This document shows, in pieces, positions 8,553 to 17,067 of a DNA stretch of 54,935 nucleotides. Position 1 is the first letter of the stretch. Each line of letters starts with the position of its first letter. Origin of the DNA: DASYRM01 sp036004405 (lineage in GTDB: Bacteria; Acidobacteriota; Vicinamibacteria; Vicinamibacterales; UBA2999); NCBI GenBank assembly GCA_036004405.1, contig DASYRM010000058.1, positions 1-54,935 of the forward strand. Direction: 5' to 3'. Position numbers and translations under genes: made by a program. The notes beneath the pieces are model-generated. The model was not told the origin of the DNA and did not search any database. It was given only the letters and a program-made list of their open reading frames with translations.

Positions 8553-8676
8553 GGACGACCTCCTTCATCACGCGCCCGCGTCCGCATCGTGGGCTGAAGA
8601 AAGGTCGGTGAAACGATCAACCGGACCGTGACAGGTGGGCGCCGCCCTTCCCGCGGACTGGAGGCGTCCTGTGAAC

Positions 8677-8710
8677 GCCGGCGGAAGCGTAGTCCGTTCG
8701 CTCCGCCGGC
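8677..8710. terminator. hairpin downstream of ADOP permease
   Basis: GCCGGCGG-A-AGCG (8677-8689), 9-base loop, CGCT-CCGCCGGC (8699-8710): a 12-bp GC-rich stem with one bulged A. It lies 14 bases beyond the minus-strand stop at 8724. No T-run, so termination is inferred from position only. The rest of 8553-8723 holds only the Shine-Dalgarno of the ankyrin gene. Confidence 0.5.
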
Positions 8711-8723
8711 TGCAACCGCCGGC

Positions 8724-11363
8724 TCAGGCCTGCAGCGCCGTGGCCGGTTGGATGCGCGCGGCCCTCCACGCCGGAAGGAGCGCGCCGGCGCTGGTGGCGA
8801 GCAGCAGGACCGCCGCCAGGCCGGCATACGTGATGGCGTCGAGCGGGGAGACTTCGAACAACAGCGCCGCCAGGCCGCGGCTCGTGACGCTGGCCACCGC
8901 GGCGCCGGCGAGTATCCCCGCGAGTCCAACACCGGCGGCCTGCCGCAGGATGAGGGCCATGATCCGGGTCCGCGACGCGCCGACCGCCGATCGGAGCGCA
9001 ATCTCGCGCGTGCGTTCGACGACCTCGCCCGCCAGCACGCCGTAAACCCCGATCACGGCCAGGACCAGGGCGATGGCTGCGAACGCCTGAAACGCGGCCA
9101 TTGCGAACCGCTGCCGCGCCGCTGAGGCGGCGACGCGCTGCTCCATGGTCGCCACCTTGAGAATGGGCCGATTGGAATCGACGGTCTGGATGGCGCGCCG
9201 GATGGCTGGCTCGAGGGCCGCGGGATCCGTCGCGTGGACCACGAGCCACATCGCACGATCGGCGGACGGGCTCTGCGCGTCAGAAATGTAGATGGCCTCG
9301 AGTGGCGACAGCGCAGGCGACGACTGCCTGACGTTGCCGGCCACGCCGACGACGGTGTACCAGACGTCCGTGTTGCCGATGCGCATCTGCTGACCGAGCG
9401 GCGTGCGGTCGGGGAAGTGGCGCCGTGCCAGCGCTGCGCTGAGCACGGCCACACGCGGTGCCGCGGCCCCGTCGCGGTCCTCGATTGGCCGGCCGCTCAG
9501 GAGCGGAATGCCCATGGTTTCCAGGTAAGACGGGCTGACCGCGTAGCGCAACGCCTCCCGGGCGCTCTGCGGCCTGTCGACGAACTCGGCGCGGGATTGG
9601 ACGCCGTAGAGGTCGCTGTCGCCGCTGAGTGGCAGCTGGCTGGTGACGGCTGCCCTCGTGACGCCAGGTACGGCGGCGACTGCGGCTCGCACGCGATCGA
9701 AGAACCGATGCACTGTCTGGGGATCGCGGAAGTCGATGCCGCCGACCTGGACCTGCAGGGTGAGGACGCGTTCCGCGTGGAATCCCATGGGAACGGCGAG
9801 CAGCCGCTGCACCGTCTGCAGAAGCAGGCCGGCGCCGATCAGCAGCACCAGGGCGAGCGCGACTTCAGCGGCGACGAACGCGCGCTGCAAGCGGTGACCG
9901 CTACCCATCACGCGAGCGCCCGACGCGAGGGAGTCGATGCGCTTCGACAGCGTCAGGCCGGGTATGGCGGCGGCGATCAGGCCGATGGCCGCGCTCAGCC
10001 CCGCGGCAAAGGCCAGGGCTGCGCGATCGACGCGAATGGCCTCGAGCCGTGGCACTGCGACGCCGTCGAGGGTGACCATCTCGCCGACCAGCGAGTAGGC
10101 GAGGGCGACGCCCAGCGTCCCGCCAACCGCAACGAGCAGCACAGCCTCGGCCAGCAGCGGCGTGAGGAGCCGCAGCCGCGAGGCGCCAAACGAGGCGCAG
10201 ACGGCCAGTTCGCGCCGCCGCTCGGCTCCGCGCGCCAGCATCAGGGTGACGACGTTCACGGCCGCGACGAGCAGGAGCAACAACGTCGCTGCCATCACGG
10301 CGCCGAGCGCCGGCTTGGCCGGTGCCGCCACGTACTCCTGCAGCGGCGTCACGGCGAGGCCGCCGCGTATGGATGCCCACGCCGGCCGCGTGAATTCGGG
10401 CACGGGCATTCGCGCGATCGTGCTGAGATCGCGCCTCGCGACGTCGAGCGCGGCGTCCGGGACGAGCCGCGCGAACATCTGCAGATGATGTGCCCACTCC
10501 CGGCCCTGCAGCGGCAGCGACGGGTTGTATCCGAGCGGCCGCCAGATGCGCGTTTCCGGCCTCCAGACGTGCTCGAACGTCCGCGGCATCACGCCGACGA
10601 TGGTCACGGCCGCGCCGTCGAGCGTCACGGTGCGGCCGATGGCGCCAGGATCGGCGGCAAAGCGCCGGCGCCACAGGCCATCGGAGAGGATGGCGACCGG
10701 GGCGGCGCCTGGCACGTCGTCCGACGGCAGGAAATCGCGGCCCAGCGCGGGCGCCACGCCGAGGACGCGGAAGTAGTCGGCGCTCACACTCTGGCCATCC
10801 AGCCGCTCGGCTTCACCTCCACCGCTGAACGTCGGCAGCCACGTGCGGCTGACCGAGGCGCGCTGCAGCGTGCGGTTGCGGGCCACGATCTCTCGATAGG
10901 TCCCGAACGTCACATCGAGCGGCGTGGCGTTCTGGGCGATATCGGTCACCACAACCACCCGATCGCCGTCCGGGTACGGAAGCGGTTCGAGCAGCACCGG
11001 ACGGATGATGCTGAAGATGGCGGTACTGGCACCGATGCCCAGGGCGAGCGTGATCACCGTGACCACCGCGAATCCCGGTGTCCGCCGCAGCCGGCGCGCG
11101 GCGCGGCGCAGGTCGACGAGCAGCGTCTCGACCACGGTTTCCCATCGTGACGCGCGCACCTGTTGCTGCACCGCCGTCCGGCTTCCGAGATCGAGCTGCG
11201 CGGCCCGCCGTGCGTCGGCGTCCGACAGACCCTGCTGCCGGTACGCGGCCGCGGCTTCGGCCAGATAGTGTTCGACTTCGTCAGAGAGGTCGCGGTCTGA
11301 GGTCGCGCGCCGGACCAGCGAGCGCAGTCCGTGGATGATCTGTGTGCGCAAGGACACGCTCAC
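8724..11363 (-). CDS. ADOP-type ABC permease (MacB/FtsX family, with permease prefix domain)
   Basis: Acidobacterial duplicated orphan permease: 879 residues combining two MacB-periplasmic-domain/FtsX units in one chain with no ATPase gene nearby. Residues 1-90 form the soluble prefix (SDEVEHYLAEAAAAYRQQGLS), followed by the first transmembrane helix after RRTPGFAVVTVITLALGIG, a large extracytoplasmic domain, three helices around 390-500 (RRRELAVCASFGASRLRLL), and a second half repeating the plan to the C-terminal RTREIALRSAVGASRTRI block. Such permeases are expected to act in mechanotransmission or lipoprotein/lipid handling, but none of this group is well characterised. GTG start at 11363 overlaps the padR stop by 4 bases, the standard PadR-ADOP arrangement, implying PadR control. 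Confidence 0.88.
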   Translation of the reverse strand: MSVSLRTQIIHGLRSLVRRATSDRDLSDEVEHYLAEAAAAYRQQGLSDADARRAAQLDLGSRTAVQQQVRASRWETVVETLLVDLRRAARRLRRTPGFAVVTVITLALGIGASTAIFSIIRPVLLEPLPYPDGDRVVVVTDIAQNATPLDVTFGTYREIVARNRTLQRASVSRTWLPTFSGGGEAERLDGQSVSADYFRVLGVAPALGRDFLPSDDVPGAAPVAILSDGLWRRRFAADPGAIGRTVTLDGAAVTIVGVMPRTFEHVWRPETRIWRPLGYNPSLPLQGREWAHHLQMFARLVPDAALDVARRDLSTIARMPVPEFTRPAWASIRGGLAVTPLQEYVAAPAKPALGAVMAATLLLLLVAAVNVVTLMLARGAERRRELAVCASFGASRLRLLTPLLAEAVLLVAVGGTLGVALAYSLVGEMVTLDGVAVPRLEAIRVDRAALAFAAGLSAAIGLIAAAIPGLTLSKRIDSLASGARVMGSGHRLQRAFVAAEVALALVLLIGAGLLLQTVQRLLAVPMGFHAERVLTLQVQVGGIDFRDPQTVHRFFDRVRAAVAAVPGVTRAAVTSQLPLSGDSDLYGVQSRAEFVDRPQSAREALRYAVSPSYLETMGIPLLSGRPIEDRDGAAAPRVAVLSAALARRHFPDRTPLGQQMRIGNTDVWYTVVGVAGNVRQSSPALSPLEAIYISDAQSPSADRAMWLVVHATDPAALEPAIRRAIQTVDSNRPILKVATMEQRVAASAARQRFAMAAFQAFAAIALVLAVIGVYGVLAGEVVERTREIALRSAVGASRTRIMALILRQAAGVGLAGILAGAAVASVTSRGLAALLFEVSPLDAITYAGLAAVLLLATSAGALLPAWRAARIQPATALQA

Positions 11364-11695
11364 GCCTCCTCAGCAAGGATGCGGGCAATGGCACCGGCAC
11401 GACGCGTCCACTCCGCGGTTTCGGTATCGAGCTGCCGGCGCCCCGTGCGGGTCAGCCGGTAGAACTTGGCTCGACGCGCGTTCGGCGTGTCGGCCCACTC
11501 GGACGCAAGCCACCCGCTGCGTTCGAGCCGGTTCAGTGCCGTGAGCAGCGAGCCCGGATTGACCTTGAACACGTGACCCGACATCTGCTCGAGACGCCGT
11601 CCGATGCCGAATCCGTGCAGCGGCTCGAGGCTGAGCGCCTTCAGGATGAGCATGTCGAGCGTGCCTTGAATCACATCGGTGTTCGAGTCGGACAT
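11360..11695 (-). CDS. PadR-family transcriptional regulator
   Basis: Small winged-helix regulator, 111 residues from ATG 11695. It opens with the family signature DVIQGTLDMLILKALSLEPLHG, continues with recognition-helix residues VNPGSLLTALNRLERSGWLASEW, the beta-wing RRAKFYRLTRTGRRQL, and a short C-terminal dimerisation helix. PadR proteins repress their own operon until a ligand or stress signal releases them. A longer reading from 11719 would add eight residues; 11695 is preferred because GGAG lies 8 bases upstream. GTGA overlap with the ADOP permease gene shows they form an operon, and dyads at 11713 and 11731 are candidate operators. Confidence 0.88.
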   Translation of the reverse strand: MSDSNTDVIQGTLDMLILKALSLEPLHGFGIGRRLEQMSGHVFKVNPGSLLTALNRLERSGWLASEWADTPNARRAKFYRLTRTGRRQLDTETAEWTRRAGAIARILAEEA

Positions 11696-11712
11696 GGGCG
11701 CTGCTCCAGCCG

Positions 11713-11725
11713 TTTGCACTGTAAA
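11713..11725. promoter_or_regulatory. PadR half-site-like dyad TTTGCACTGTAAA
   Basis: A near-palindrome (TTTGCA-C-TGTAAA) 17 bases upstream of the padR start. AT-rich compared with its surroundings and placed where an operator would block transcription. Confidence 0.35.
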
Positions 11726-11730
11726 TCGCC

Positions 11731-11753
11731 CTCATCTTGACTGTCATGATGAG
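11731..11753. promoter_or_regulatory. 23-bp dyad, candidate PadR operator
   Basis: CTCATC at 11731-11736 pairs with GATGAG at 11748-11753, and TGAC with GTCA around a central T; only the centre and one symmetric T/T pair fail to match. It sits 35 bases upstream of padR, in the gap before the NTF2-like gene end. The rest of 11754-11881 shows nothing recognisable. Confidence 0.5.
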
Positions 11754-11881
11754 ACAAGTGGGACGCAGGCAAGGCGGGTGCCACGCGTGGGTTCGCAAAG
11801 AGGCCGGTTTGCCGCGACTCGGAGCTGCGCGTTGCGCACGGCCTGTTCGGAAGTGGGACGGGCGAGTCCGCCCGCGCACAC

Positions 11882-12355
11882 TCAGCGGCTCTCGGCCCGC
11901 GCCGTGGTGATGACCCACCCCGCGTCACGCTCCTCGAGCGCAATCTGCGCGTTGCGCGTCTCGACGCTCTGGGCCCCGTCGCGATCGCGAAGGGTGAGAC
12001 GCGCGGTGGTGCGGACGGAGGCCGTGCCGCCGTCGACGGCAACCTCGATGTCGGAGAAAGTCAGCTCGACGGTGGCCATCACGGCGCGGAGCCGTCCGAC
12101 GGTCGAGACGATGTCCTGCGCGCCGGTAATCGCCCTGAAGGGGGCCCCTGGCTCGAACGTGACGTCCGGCGCCAGATAGCGCGTCAGCCCGGCCACTTCA
12201 GCCAGACCTGCGACGCCGCCGGCGCCCTCTTCCTGGGTGACGGCGGCGGCCACGCCGTCGAGCAGCCGGCGAATCTGTCGCTCGTCGCTTGCCCAATACA
12301 GGTAGCCCGCCAGCGCCGCGCCCAGAACCACGACGATGAGGGCGGTGCGCTTCAC
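11882..12355 (-). CDS. membrane-anchored NTF2/SnoaL-like protein
   Basis: 157 residues. An N-terminal anchor (RTALIVVVLGAALAGYLYW, residues 3-21) is followed by a soluble domain resembling the SnoaL/NTF2-like fold: DERQIRRLLDGVAAAV helix, a cone-shaped sheet region (VELTFSDIEVAVDGGTASVRT) and a C-terminal strand GWVITTARAESR. No catalytic residues can be assigned; these domains bind small ligands or act as interaction modules. The GTG start (12355) overlaps the TGA of the AraC gene (GTGA), so it is the last gene of the SDR-AraC-NTF2 operon. A longer reading through the AraC gene region in this frame is a shadow. Confidence 0.7.
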   Translation of the reverse strand: MKRTALIVVVLGAALAGYLYWASDERQIRRLLDGVAAAVTQEEGAGGVAGLAEVAGLTRYLAPDVTFEPGAPFRAITGAQDIVSTVGRLRAVMATVELTFSDIEVAVDGGTASVRTTARLTLRDRDGAQSVETRNAQIALEERDAGWVITTARAESR

Positions 12356-13275
12356 CGCAGCCACTCGCTGGGCCGGCCCTGGACCTGGATGCGCGACGCG
12401 TCGATCGCGTCGTCGTGTGGCCGAAAGAACGTCGTGGGCGGCGCCCCGGCGAAGTCGCGGAACTCGTTGATCATGTGGGCCTGGTCGTAGAAGCCGGCCT
12501 CGGATGCGACCGACGCCCAGTGCGAGACGTCGTTCGACAGCAGCGCCTGCACCAGTCCTTGAAAGCGCACGATGCGGCCGAAGAGCTTCGGCGACAGTCC
12601 GGCCGCCTGGTGGAAGCGGCGCGCGAACCGTTGGCGGCTGATGCCGTAGTGCGCCGCCATCTGCTCGATGGACAGGCGACCCTGGCGGGCGGCCAGCAGC
12701 CGGGCGGCAGCCTCTTCGACGGTGTCGAGCCGCGCCGCCGGATCGAGGCGGCGCAAGAGGGCACGTCTCAGCATGGCGAGGCTGTCGTGCAGCGGCAGGT
12801 CCGTGCATGCGGAGTGCAGGCGCTCGACGTGCGCGCGCGGCCACAGGTCCTGAAGCGGAACGATGCTGTTGACCAGAGCCGGCGCCGGCACACCGAAGAC
12901 CTCGGACGCCAGGATCGACGGAAGGACGGCGCCCACGGCGCGCACGCGGCGTCCGACGCGGAGGAATTGCGGCCACGTGAACGGACCGACGACCGCGAGA
13001 TTCGGCAGCAGACTCGAGGCCGGGAGCGAACGGCCCGTCGCCCATGGGTCGCCGAGGTTGACGACAATCGACACGTGTGTGCCGGGCAGCATCGTGTTGA
13101 GCAGCGGATCGGATCGGTGCAGCCAGTACTCGTGACGCCCGTCCGGCGCGACCGCCAGGCTCCGCCGGTCGGCGCGCGGCTGCGACTCGTACGACCACAG
13201 TGAGGCCAGCGGCGTTCCCGCCGTCAGCGCTCGATGGTCGCTGTAGAGCACGCCGAGGTCGAAGGGATCAGACAT
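12352..13275 (-). CDS. AraC-family transcriptional regulator
   Basis: 307 residues from ATG 13275. The N-terminal half has no cupin signature and resembles the DUF6597-type sensor domain (YWLHRSDPLLNTMLPGTHVSI, then FTWPQFLRVGRRVRAVGAVLPS). The C-terminal third is the paired helix-turn-helix AraC DNA-binding domain: LSIEQMAAHYGISRQRFARRF and the second helix block WASVASEAGFYDQAHMINEFR. Its start overlaps the SDR stop by 8 bases and its stop overlaps the NTF2-like gene, so it is embedded in an operon and may control that operon. The signal it senses cannot be read from sequence. Confidence 0.85.
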   Translation of the reverse strand: MSDPFDLGVLYSDHRALTAGTPLASLWSYESQPRADRRSLAVAPDGRHEYWLHRSDPLLNTMLPGTHVSIVVNLGDPWATGRSLPASSLLPNLAVVGPFTWPQFLRVGRRVRAVGAVLPSILASEVFGVPAPALVNSIVPLQDLWPRAHVERLHSACTDLPLHDSLAMLRRALLRRLDPAARLDTVEEAAARLLAARQGRLSIEQMAAHYGISRQRFARRFHQAAGLSPKLFGRIVRFQGLVQALLSNDVSHWASVASEAGFYDQAHMINEFRDFAGAPPTTFFRPHDDAIDASRIQVQGRPSEWLR

Positions 13276-14050
13276 CAGCAATCGTGAGCGGGCGTGGGCT
13301 CTTGCCGTCCACGTCCGTAAACCCGTACGCCCTCGCCACCGCGGCTGCGACCAGCACCTGCCCGGTGTGGCGCATCACCTCCGGGTCGCCGGCCAGCGCC
13401 GCCACCGCGCGGCCGATGAACTCGGGCGACTCGGAGTTGCTCAGGTCGAGCCACTGCGCCGCTTCCATCACCTTCTCGGTCCGCACCATGCCCGGATAGA
13501 GCGATACGACGGCCACGCCGTGCGGTTTCAATTCGACCGCCATGTCGGACGTCAGCTTGTCGGTCGCCGCCTTCGACACGCCGTAGGCCACGTTGCCGAG
13601 GTGCTTCTGTGCGGCCCAGTGCGAGATGTTCACGATGAGCCCGCGCCGGCGGGCGATCATCGATGGCGCTGCCAGCTGCCCGGCGCGATAGTGCGCGCGG
13701 ACGCCGGCCTGGAACATCTCGTCCCATCGCCACAGGGGCTGCTCCCAGAACGGCTTCGGCCACGTGAACTGGCCATTCTCCATCATGTTGTCGTAGCCGC
13801 CCCACACGTTGTTCACCAGAATGTCGATGGCGCCGGTGTCGTTGAGCACGCGCACAAACGCGGCGTCCACCTGCGCGTCGTCGCGGTGATCGCACCGGAT
13901 GGCGGTGATGGAGCCGGAGCGTGGTGCGCCCTCGTCCGCCGAACGGCCGGTGACGAAGACGCGCGCGCCCCACTCCGCGAGCGCCAGCGCGACGCCGCGC
14001 CCCACCCCTTTCGTGCCCCCGGTTACCACGGCCACGCGTGTGTTGTTCAT
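13268..14050 (-). CDS. short-chain dehydrogenase/reductase (DHRS1-like)
   Basis: Classical SDR of 260 residues. Cofactor motif TGGTKGVGRG at residues 10-19, structural NNVWGG, catalytic Ser in NISHW and the YGVSK pair (Tyr-x-x-x-Lys). The SLYPGMVRTE segment and the C-terminal SPEFIGRAVAALAGDPEVM block match the DHRS1 subgroup from memory. Likely an NAD(P)H-dependent carbonyl reductase in the cytoplasm; substrate unknown. It heads a three-gene operon with the AraC regulator and NTF2-like protein, all overlapping. A TAGGCT hexamer lies 8 bases before the ATG. Confidence 0.88.
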   Translation of the reverse strand: MNNTRVAVVTGGTKGVGRGVALALAEWGARVFVTGRSADEGAPRSGSITAIRCDHRDDAQVDAAFVRVLNDTGAIDILVNNVWGGYDNMMENGQFTWPKPFWEQPLWRWDEMFQAGVRAHYRAGQLAAPSMIARRRGLIVNISHWAAQKHLGNVAYGVSKAATDKLTSDMAVELKPHGVAVVSLYPGMVRTEKVMEAAQWLDLSNSESPEFIGRAVAALAGDPEVMRHTGQVLVAAAVARAYGFTDVDGKSPRPLTIADV

Positions 14051-14101
14051 GGCCCTTCAGCCTACGGCCACGGGCGTCCGGGTGTATTGGAAAAAGGGGA
14101 C

Positions 14102-14121
14102 GGGCCGCCTGAAGGCGGCCC
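14102..14121. repeat. palindrome GGGCCGCCT-GA-AGGCGGCCC
   Basis: Nine-base arms with a GA centre, located between the SDR start and the TonB-receptor stop and followed by further fragments of the same element type (CTACGAAGG, TGGCCCCTACG to 14141). It lies about 22 bases past the minus-strand receptor stop, so it may terminate that transcript. The rest of 14051-14142 holds nothing else. Confidence 0.75.
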
Positions 14122-14142
14122 CTACGAAGGTGGCCCCTACGA

Positions 14143-16338
14143 CTAGAAGGTCTGTGTGATCTGGAAGCCGAGGCTACGGCCGCGGGGATGGTAGACGCCG
14201 TTGTTGATGACCATCCCGACCGGCTCGGTGTTGTCGAGCAGGTTCATGCCGAACACGCGTACGTGCGTGCCCGGCAGCACGTTCTTCCGCAACCAGGTGA
14301 CATCGAGGTACGTCTCGCCGCCGAGCTCGTCGTAGCCGAAGGCGTTCGGCGACGTGAACGGCGCCACGATCCGCATGTCGTTCCAGCCCCGCAGATTGGC
14401 GTTGAGCGAGGCGCGCTCGCCCATCACGACGTCCAGCCCCACGTTCCAGATGTGGGTGGGGTAGTTCAGCCAGCGGCGATCGGCATCGGTCAGCGCGCCA
14501 TCGAGCTGCTGCACCACGCCGTTGATATCCGGTGCCGACGGCAGCGTCTTCAGCCGGCCGCGCGCCAGCGAGTAGTTGCCCGACACCGCAACGGTGCCGG
14601 TGAGGAAGTAGCGCGCTTCGAACTCTGCGCCGCTCGACGACGCCTTCCCCATGTTGCGGTAACCGAGATCGAGCTTGGTCTCCCAGCTGATGAAGTTGTT
14701 GACGGCCATCGCGAAGACGGTGCCCACGATGTAGTTGCGGTCCCAGGCGTAGGTGAGCTGCACGTCGTGCGCGCGCACTTCCTCGGAGCGGTCGACCACG
14801 TTCACGTCCTCGATGGTCTTCGACGGCGAGCGGTAGAACTTGCCGCCCGACTTCGAGTACGCCGCGTTGGGCCGCAGATACCCGGTGTTGAACACGTACT
14901 TGGCCGTGAGGTTGCTGGTGAAGGAATGGATGACGCCGGCGCGGGGCAGCACCACGACACGGCGCTCGCGCCAGTCGTTGTAATCGGCGCGGGCGCCCGC
15001 GAACACGTCGGTCCGCGCGCCGTTGAACGTGACGCGGTCTTCGGCGTAGGCCCCGACGGTGTTGTCGTTGCCCGAGGGAATGTCGACGACCGGCACCTGC
15101 TCCTCGTTCGGGCCGGGCACGGTGGGCAGGTTCGTCGCGGTGTCGAAGCGGAAACCGCGGTTGGGTCCCACGACGGTGTGCACGTAGCGGCTGCCGAACC
15201 GCAGCGAGTTGGTGTCCGAGAGCTGCGTCGTGGCCGTGGCCTCGCCGCCGAACGCCAGCTCCTCGCGGCTCTGATCTTCGATCCAGCGGGTGTCGAGCGG
15301 CGGCGTGCCGCCTGCGCCTGCCGGCTTCGGCGAGCCAGCCGCGTCCGGGAAGCGGTTCTGCAGCGCCAGGTCGCCAAAGAGGCTGTATTCGACCTCGAGG
15401 CGATCGGTGTAGGCCTCGGTCAGGCGGTAATCGAGGTAGGCCTTGCGCATCCGCAGCTCGGCGCCGGGCCGCACCCCGCCCACCGGATCGTAGGACCACG
15501 AGTCCCACGGATACGGCACGCTGGTCTGGGCGACGCGCGCCAGGATCTGCTGCTTGTCTCCGTCTTTGAGATTGATCGAGAGCTCGAAGCCGGGATGCTG
15601 CGCGTCGAGGCGCGGCCACAGATTGGTCGGGGCGCCCCACGGAAACTTCACGTTCGGGCCGTTGGGCGCGTTGTAGCCGTCGGCCTGCCAGACGCTTGCC
15701 GACACGACGCCGCCGGCGTCGCCGAACTTCACCGCCTTCATCAGGTTCACGTTCCAGAGCCCGTCGCCGCCGGCGTAGCCTGTGGACACCTGCACCGCCT
15801 TGCCGTCGGGCAGTTCGCTCTTCGTCACCACGTTCACGATGGCGTGCGCTGCGCTCGTGCCCCACAGCACCGACCCCGGGCCGCGGATGATCTCGATGCG
15901 TTCCACCTTCTCGAGCACCGGCATCAGGTCCTGCTGCTGGTACCCGTGCGCCACGATGCTGTTCTGCGGGTGGCCGTCCACGAGCAGCAGGATGTGATCG
16001 TTGCCGTCGGCCATCAGGCCGCGCGTGCCCACCAGCTTCCACGTGGCCTGGCTCGAGGGGAAGAAGCCCGGCACGCGCGCCAGCACGTCGTACACCGTGC
16101 GGAACCCGGCGCGCTCGATGTCGCGCGCGGTGATCACGCTCATCACCGAGGTCGACCGCGGCAGCTTCTCCTCGCGCCGCGACGCCGTGACGACCTCGAT
16201 CTGCATCAGGTCTTCGAGCGACAGGTTGTAGAGTCCAGACGGCGGCGCCGTGCGTTGATCGGCGTGCACCGTGGCCGGCGACAGGACGCCGCAGGCGAGC
16301 GCGGTCATCCACATGAACAGACGGGCAGGTGTTCTCAT
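14143..16338 (-). CDS. TonB-dependent outer-membrane receptor
   Basis: 731 residues. Signal peptide 1-26, then a plug domain beginning LSLEDLMQIEVVTASRREEK, with RDIERAGFRTVYDVLARVPGF, the conserved RIEIIRGPGSVLWGTSA and VVTKSELPDG, and a beta-barrel of alternating strands ending in the aromatic terminus QITQTF. It takes up a ligand too large or scarce for porins, powered by TonB-ExbBD, which are not in this window. Its ATG overlaps the stop of the YfiR-family gene by 4 bases (ATGA), so the pair is translationally coupled. The ligand cannot be assigned. The reading frame stays open far upstream (to 18378) but that extension runs through other genes and is a shadow. Confidence 0.92.
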   Translation of the reverse strand: MRTPARLFMWMTALACGVLSPATVHADQRTAPPSGLYNLSLEDLMQIEVVTASRREEKLPRSTSVMSVITARDIERAGFRTVYDVLARVPGFFPSSQATWKLVGTRGLMADGNDHILLLVDGHPQNSIVAHGYQQQDLMPVLEKVERIEIIRGPGSVLWGTSAAHAIVNVVTKSELPDGKAVQVSTGYAGGDGLWNVNLMKAVKFGDAGGVVSASVWQADGYNAPNGPNVKFPWGAPTNLWPRLDAQHPGFELSINLKDGDKQQILARVAQTSVPYPWDSWSYDPVGGVRPGAELRMRKAYLDYRLTEAYTDRLEVEYSLFGDLALQNRFPDAAGSPKPAGAGGTPPLDTRWIEDQSREELAFGGEATATTQLSDTNSLRFGSRYVHTVVGPNRGFRFDTATNLPTVPGPNEEQVPVVDIPSGNDNTVGAYAEDRVTFNGARTDVFAGARADYNDWRERRVVVLPRAGVIHSFTSNLTAKYVFNTGYLRPNAAYSKSGGKFYRSPSKTIEDVNVVDRSEEVRAHDVQLTYAWDRNYIVGTVFAMAVNNFISWETKLDLGYRNMGKASSSGAEFEARYFLTGTVAVSGNYSLARGRLKTLPSAPDINGVVQQLDGALTDADRRWLNYPTHIWNVGLDVVMGERASLNANLRGWNDMRIVAPFTSPNAFGYDELGGETYLDVTWLRKNVLPGTHVRVFGMNLLDNTEPVGMVINNGVYHPRGRSLGFQITQTF

Positions 16339-16904
16339 CGGAGGGGCCTCACGTCGCGGCTGGCGGGCTCGTCTTTGACGACGGTGGCGAGCATCAGCAT
16401 GCGCGAGCTGATATGCAGGCTCGCCCGGCGAGCCGCGTCCACGTTGACGGCGAACCGAAGCCGGCCGTCTTCCACGAAGAAGTTCGCCACGCCGCCGAGC
16501 CGCGCGAAGCGCGCGCAGTCGCTCACGGAGAAGGCGGTCGATCCGTTCAGGACGGCGAGCCAGCGCCGCGCCGTGGCTTCGTCGGCCTGGCCGACGTAGA
16601 TCAGGTGGCAGGTCTTCGGAACGGCGTCCGCCGTGATCTCGAGCACCGTCACGTCGTGGTCGAGCAGCCGCCCCTGCGTCGTGGCTTTCTTGAGCGAATC
16701 GGCTACAGCCGGGCTTCCGGTGACGCACACGATGAGCGGCCCGGCCGCGAGCGTCTCGGCGGGCCATTCGATGAACTTGAGGAAGTTGTAGATGAAGGCC
16801 GCCTTGACGTGCGGCTCGATCGCCGTCGGCTCCTGGGCGGCACACACGTCTGCGCAGAGCACGAGGCCAGAGACCCCCAGCGCACACACGAATCCACGCA
16901 CCAT
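16335..16904 (-). CDS. YfiR-family (DUF4154) periplasmic protein
   Basis: 189 residues. Signal peptide to about residue 22 (VRGFVCALGVSGLVLCADVCA), then the family hallmark VKAAFIYNFLKFIEWP, and later conserved LIVCVTGSPAVADSL, CHLIYVGQ and the SRMLMLATVV segment. In Pseudomonas, YfiR is the periplasmic inhibitor of the diguanylate cyclase YfiN; most homologues elsewhere are paired with other partners. Here it is coupled by an ATGA overlap to a TonB receptor, a pairing suggesting a role at the envelope in sensing or assembling that receptor. ATG 16904 used; GTG 16916 would add four residues. Confidence 0.85.
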   Translation of the reverse strand: MVRGFVCALGVSGLVLCADVCAAQEPTAIEPHVKAAFIYNFLKFIEWPAETLAAGPLIVCVTGSPAVADSLKKATTQGRLLDHDVTVLEITADAVPKTCHLIYVGQADEATARRWLAVLNGSTAFSVSDCARFARLGGVANFFVEDGRLRFAVNVDAARRASLHISSRMLMLATVVKDEPASRDVRPLR

Positions 16905-17067
16905 CCCCGGAGTCACCTGCCGGAGACTGCAATCGGCCAGGACGGGGTGAACCTGGAGCCGGGCATTGCCCAGGGCGGCCGGGCGGAAGGACCCGCAGAA
17001 TCAGCCCTTTGACGGGAATTTTTTGGACGGCGCCCACCTCGTGGAGCGAGAATCCATCGTGCTCCGG

